Shown here one piece after another: positions 13,645 through 15,966 of a DNA stretch of 15,966 nucleotides. Numbering within the stretch: the stretch's first letter is position 1; every line of letters begins with the position of its first letter. Made by a program: the position numbers and the translations under genes. The notes under the pieces are model-generated. The model was given only the letters and a program-made list of their open reading frames with translations. It made no database searches and had not been told where the DNA came from. The stretch covers positions 1 to 15,966 of the forward strand of contig JABFSB010000200.1 in NCBI GenBank assembly GCA_013140875.1, given 5' to 3'. Source of the DNA: Acidobacteriota bacterium (GTDB lineage Bacteria > Acidobacteriota > Blastocatellia > Pyrinomonadales > Pyrinomonadaceae).

Positions 13645-14940
13645 ATGGATAAGTTTTTGATTCAAGGCGGCAAGGCCCTGAATGGCAAGGTCGAAATAAG
13701 CGGCGCAAAAAACTCCGCTCTGCCGTGTCTCGCCGCGGCCCTTTTGACGGCTGAAACGGTCACGCTGCACAATGTTCCCTACGTAAAAGACCTGATCACG
13801 CAGCGGCGACTTCTTGAAGACCTGGGCGCGACGGTCTTGACGCCGGAGCTTCGGACGCACAAGATCACGGCAAAGAACATCGAAACTTTTCAGGCACCGT
13901 ATGAGCTTGTAAAGACCATGCGTGCCAGCGTTTTGGCCCTTGGGCCGCTGCTGGCCCGATTTGGCCAGGCACGCGTAAGTTTGCCCGGCGGCTGCGCCAT
14001 CGGTACGCGGCCGATCGATCTGCATCTCAAGGCATTTGAAAAGCTCGGAGCAACGGTTGAACTTGAATCGGGCGATGTCGTCGCCCGTGCACCGAACGGC
14101 CGGCTGGTCGGCACCGATATCGAATTTGAAAAGGTAACCGTCACCGGGACCGAAAACGTAATGATGGCGGCCTCGCTCGCCGATGGAAAGACCGTTATAA
14201 AGAATGCCGCGTGCGAGCCCGAGATCGAAGACCTGGCCGAGCTGATGAACCGCATGGGGGCACGCATTAAGGGTGCCGGGACCGACACTCTTGAGATCGA
14301 GGGCGTCGAGGCGCTTGGGGCGGCCGAACATACGATAATCCCTGATCGGATCGAGACAGGTACGTTTATCGTAGCGGCCGCAATAACGGGCGGCGAGATC
14401 GAGATCGCTCGCTGCAACCCCGATCATCTCCGGGCCGTGATAGAAAAGCTTGGGGAAGCCGGAGTCGATATCGAAGAACTAAATCCCAGTACGCTGTCGG
14501 TAAAACGTTCTGCCGGCGGCCTGAAGGCGAAAGACGTTATTACCGAGCCGCATCCGCTTTTTCCGACCGATATGCAGGCACAGTACATGGCACTGATGAC
14601 GCAGGCCGAAGGTGATTCGGTAATCAAGGAAACGATCTTTGAGAACCGGTTTATGCACGCATCGGAGCTTATCCGAATGGGTGCAAACATAGCGATTTCG
14701 GGGAACGAGGCGACAGTTCATGGAAAAACACAGCTGGCGGGAGCAAGGATCCTGGCATCCGACCTGCGTGCATCTGCATCTCTTGTTCTTGCGGCCTTGT
14801 GTGCGGACGGTGAAACCATGATCGACCGTGTTTATCATATCGACCGTGGCTATGAGAGCATCGTCAGAAAGCTTAGATCGCTCGGGGCCAATATCGAGCG
14901 CATTACGGAAAGCACGGCTTCGAGCGCGGATGCGGGATAA
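13645..14940 (+). CDS. murA: UDP-N-acetylglucosamine 1-carboxyvinyltransferase
   Basis: The first committed step of peptidoglycan synthesis: transfer of enolpyruvate from phosphoenolpyruvate to UDP-GlcNAc in the cytoplasm. The 431-residue length fits the family (about 420-430). The N-terminal substrate motif ISGAKNSALP carries Lys22 and Asn23. The catalytic loop LPGGCAIGTRPIDLHLKAFE has the reactive Cys at residue 117, so the protein should be of the fosfomycin-sensitive Cys type rather than the Asp variant. Further hallmarks are VTGTENVMMAASLADGKTVI, EPHPLFPTDMQAQYMALMTQ and the C-terminal DLRASASLVLAAL (most relatives have DLRAGAAL). ATG 13645 gives the normal N-terminus; the upstream CGGA is a weak ribosome site. 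Flanking genes are unrelated, so it is likely a single-gene unit. Confidence 0.97.
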   Translation: MDKFLIQGGKALNGKVEISGAKNSALPCLAAALLTAETVTLHNVPYVKDLITQRRLLEDLGATVLTPELRTHKITAKNIETFQAPYELVKTMRASVLALGPLLARFGQARVSLPGGCAIGTRPIDLHLKAFEKLGATVELESGDVVARAPNGRLVGTDIEFEKVTVTGTENVMMAASLADGKTVIKNAACEPEIEDLAELMNRMGARIKGAGTDTLEIEGVEALGAAEHTIIPDRIETGTFIVAAAITGGEIEIARCNPDHLRAVIEKLGEAGVDIEELNPSTLSVKRSAGGLKAKDVITEPHPLFPTDMQAQYMALMTQAEGDSVIKETIFENRFMHASELIRMGANIAISGNEATVHGKTQLAGARILASDLRASASLVLAALCADGETMIDRVYHIDRGYESIVRKLRSLGANIERITESTASSADAG

Positions 14941-14953
14941 TAAGTTTCTTCTT

Positions 14954-15050
14954 TATGACCTTTGCGTCTTCTTTTGAGTTCTTTGTGTCAGAAAATCTTT
15001 TTATCACAAAGGACACGAAGGGGGAGACACAGAGTCCACAAAGACAGGAT
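14954..15050. repeat. Intergenic repeat of CTTTGTGTC/CACAAAGGACAC type between murA and the HIT gene
   Basis: The 127-base gap holds several copies of a short word in both orientations: CTTTGCGTC (near 14960), CTTTGTGTC (14981), CACAAAGGACACGAAG (15005), GAGACACAGAG and CACAAAGACAG. CTTTGTG (14981-14987) and CACAAAG (15005-15011) can form a 7-bp stem with a 17-base loop. Such words recur in intergenic regions of many bacterial genomes as small palindromic repeat families. It may double as a weak transcript end for murA. Copy number in this genome cannot be seen here. Confidence 0.45.
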
Positions 15051-15067
15051 TTTAGAGCGCTATTTTT

Positions 15068-15418
15068 ATGAGTGAACAGGGCTGTATCTTCTGCAAAATA
15101 GCCGCGGGCGAGATTCCGGCGGAGCGGGTTTACGAGGATGATGTCTGCATTGCATTCAATGACATCACCCCACAAGCGCCGACGCACCTTTTGCTGATAC
15201 CCAGAGAGCATTTCGATTCGCTGGACAAGGCGGAGGCCGGTCATAAAGCTACGCTTGGGCACATGATGCTGACGGCGGCAAACATAGCCCGCGACAAGGG
15301 TTTTGCCGACGATGGCTATCGCATCGTAATAAATACCAATAGTGACGGAGGTCAAACGGTATTTCATCTTCACGTGCATTTGCTGGCAGGACGGCCGTTC
15401 GTTTTCCCTCCCGGATAA
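15068..15418 (+). CDS. HIT family (HinT-like) nucleotide phosphoramidase/hydrolase
   Basis: A 116-residue cytoplasmic protein of the histidine-triad superfamily. The N-terminus CIFCKIAAGEIPAERVYEDD has the CxxC pair (residues 6 and 9) seen in many bacterial HinT proteins, with the usual start of the fold. The active-site triad is HLHVHLLAGR, with His at 100, 102 and 104. TNSDGGQTVFHLHVH is the expected approach to it. Family members hydrolyse AMP-linked phosphoramidates and adenylates as homodimers. Length is normal and the C-terminus is short (RPFVFPPG). A TPR lipoprotein gene starts 32 bases later on the same strand and may be cotranscribed. The preceding gap is filled with short repeats. 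Confidence 0.94.
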   Translation: MSEQGCIFCKIAAGEIPAERVYEDDVCIAFNDITPQAPTHLLLIPREHFDSLDKAEAGHKATLGHMMLTAANIARDKGFADDGYRIVINTNSDGGQTVFHLHVHLLAGRPFVFPPG

Positions 15419-15450
15419 TTTGATTTGCAAGAGGCTTCGTATTGCTTTTT

Positions 15451-15966
15451 ATGAAAAGGGTCATCCTTTCATTCATGATATTTTCGGTCGTGTTTTTGTT
15501 TGCGGCGTGTTCGAGTGACGCTCCGCCGCCCGACGGAAATGCCGTGCAGGTCGGGGAACGCGACTATGAAAACATGCCGATCGCGGAGATACCGACCGAA
15601 TTCGTTTCGGCGGCTGATGCGCTTGCCGCCGGCAGCCGCTTGTTTGACGCGGGCGAGACTGAAAAGGCCATCGATGTCCTGCTTCAAGCTGTAAAGCTGG
15701 ACCCCGACCTCGCCGAAGCCTATTTTAAGCTCGGCGTGGCGTATGATCTGGTCGAGTCCGAGGACCAATCGGTCGATCAGGTTGCGGAAACGCCGACACC
15801 GGGGCCGCGATCGAAAAATCCGGCTGAAAAAAAGAAGAATTCTGTAAAGGCGTTCGAGAGCGCCGCGTCGGCCTACAAAAAACTGATCGCCAAAGACAAA
15901 AAAGACGACGTGGCGCATTTTTATCTGGGCCTCACCTACAACAAGTTGAATGAAGACGAAGACGCC
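15451..15966 (+). CDS. TPR-containing lipoprotein, cut by the right edge of the window
   Basis: An open frame of 172 codons from ATG 15451 to the edge, with no stop reached. The signal peptide MKRVILSFMIFSVVFLFAAC ends in lipobox FAAC, Cys20, followed by a short Pro-rich tether. A tetratricopeptide repeat is readable at about 65-105: LAAGSRLFDAGETEKAIDVL, then LQAVKLDPDLAEAYFKLGVA. A second TPR begins near 140 (AYKKLIAKDKKDDVAHFYLG). The two are separated by a charged Lys/Pro-rich insert (about 112-130). It is likely anchored to the inner or outer membrane and acts in protein-protein contacts; the partner is unknown. The nearest purine-rich ribosome-like site (AAGAGG) is about 16 bases upstream of the ATG, rather far. 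Confidence 0.85.
   Translation, partial: MKRVILSFMIFSVVFLFAACSSDAPPPDGNAVQVGERDYENMPIAEIPTEFVSAADALAAGSRLFDAGETEKAIDVLLQAVKLDPDLAEAYFKLGVAYDLVESEDQSVDQVAETPTPGPRSKNPAEKKKNSVKAFESAASAYKKLIAKDKKDDVAHFYLGLTYNKLNEDEDA

Noticed and set aside
13630..14427. Minus-strand frame of 265 codons opposite murA
   Set aside because: It lies entirely within and opposite a highly conserved essential gene and shows no recognisable domain.
1..15966. CRISPR arrays, insertion sequences, phage genes, toxin-antitoxin or defence modules
   Set aside because: No regular spaced repeats, transposase or integrase motifs, or small paired genes of those kinds were found on either strand.

Overview
The window looks like a chromosomal housekeeping and accessory segment of a Gram-negative bacterium, most likely an Acidobacteriota member (Blastocatellia/Pyrinomonadaceae-like). 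The Gram-negative call rests on an outer-membrane beta-barrel protein with a terminal Phe, two lipoproteins with clear lipoboxes, and a signal-peptide M61 peptidase. The phylum call is an inference from protein style: a plug-less barrel with a carboxypeptidase-regulatory domain, Asn/Ala-rich linkers in a PD40 lipoprotein, a PDZ-7TM-GAF-PAS histidine kinase, and DUF4199 beside a membrane-anchored LuxR-type protein. There is no 16S rRNA to confirm it.

Layout. Positions 1-1145 (minus strand) hold a C-terminally truncated glutamyl-tRNA synthetase (gltX). Its end is joined, in another frame, to a piece of a sigma-54-dependent AAA+ activator containing the Walker A motif. Upstream of gltX on the same strand are a DUF421 membrane protein, a strong stem-loop terminator, a DUF4199 membrane protein carrying a one-base frameshift, and a LuxR-type HTH protein with two membrane helices. 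A tRNA-Ser(GCU) with a good sigma-70 promoter closes the leftward-reading block.

From 3353 the plus strand carries the outer-membrane barrel protein and then a large multi-domain sensor histidine kinase. The kinase is cut by an in-frame TAG exactly between its dimerisation/His domain and its ATP-binding domain. A TetA-like MFS transporter on the minus strand converges on the kinase and overlaps its tail. Divergent from the transporter are an M61 metallopeptidase and a PD40 lipoprotein (probable operon), a DinB-fold protein, murA (peptidoglycan synthesis), a HIT-family hydrolase, and a TPR lipoprotein that runs off the right edge.

How the parts relate. Most genes are independent chromosomal genes. 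Only two short groupings look functional: LuxR/DUF4199(/DUF421/gltX), and M61 peptidase/PD40 lipoprotein. There are no insertion sequences, CRISPR arrays, phage genes, toxin-antitoxin pairs or defence genes. I do not see a convincing new multi-gene system. The most notable signals are three gene-breaking lesions in 16 kb (gltX chimera, DUF4199 frameshift, kinase nonsense codon). They could be real decay or a split kinase, or they could be assembly or amplification artefacts of an environmental genome; read-level data would decide.
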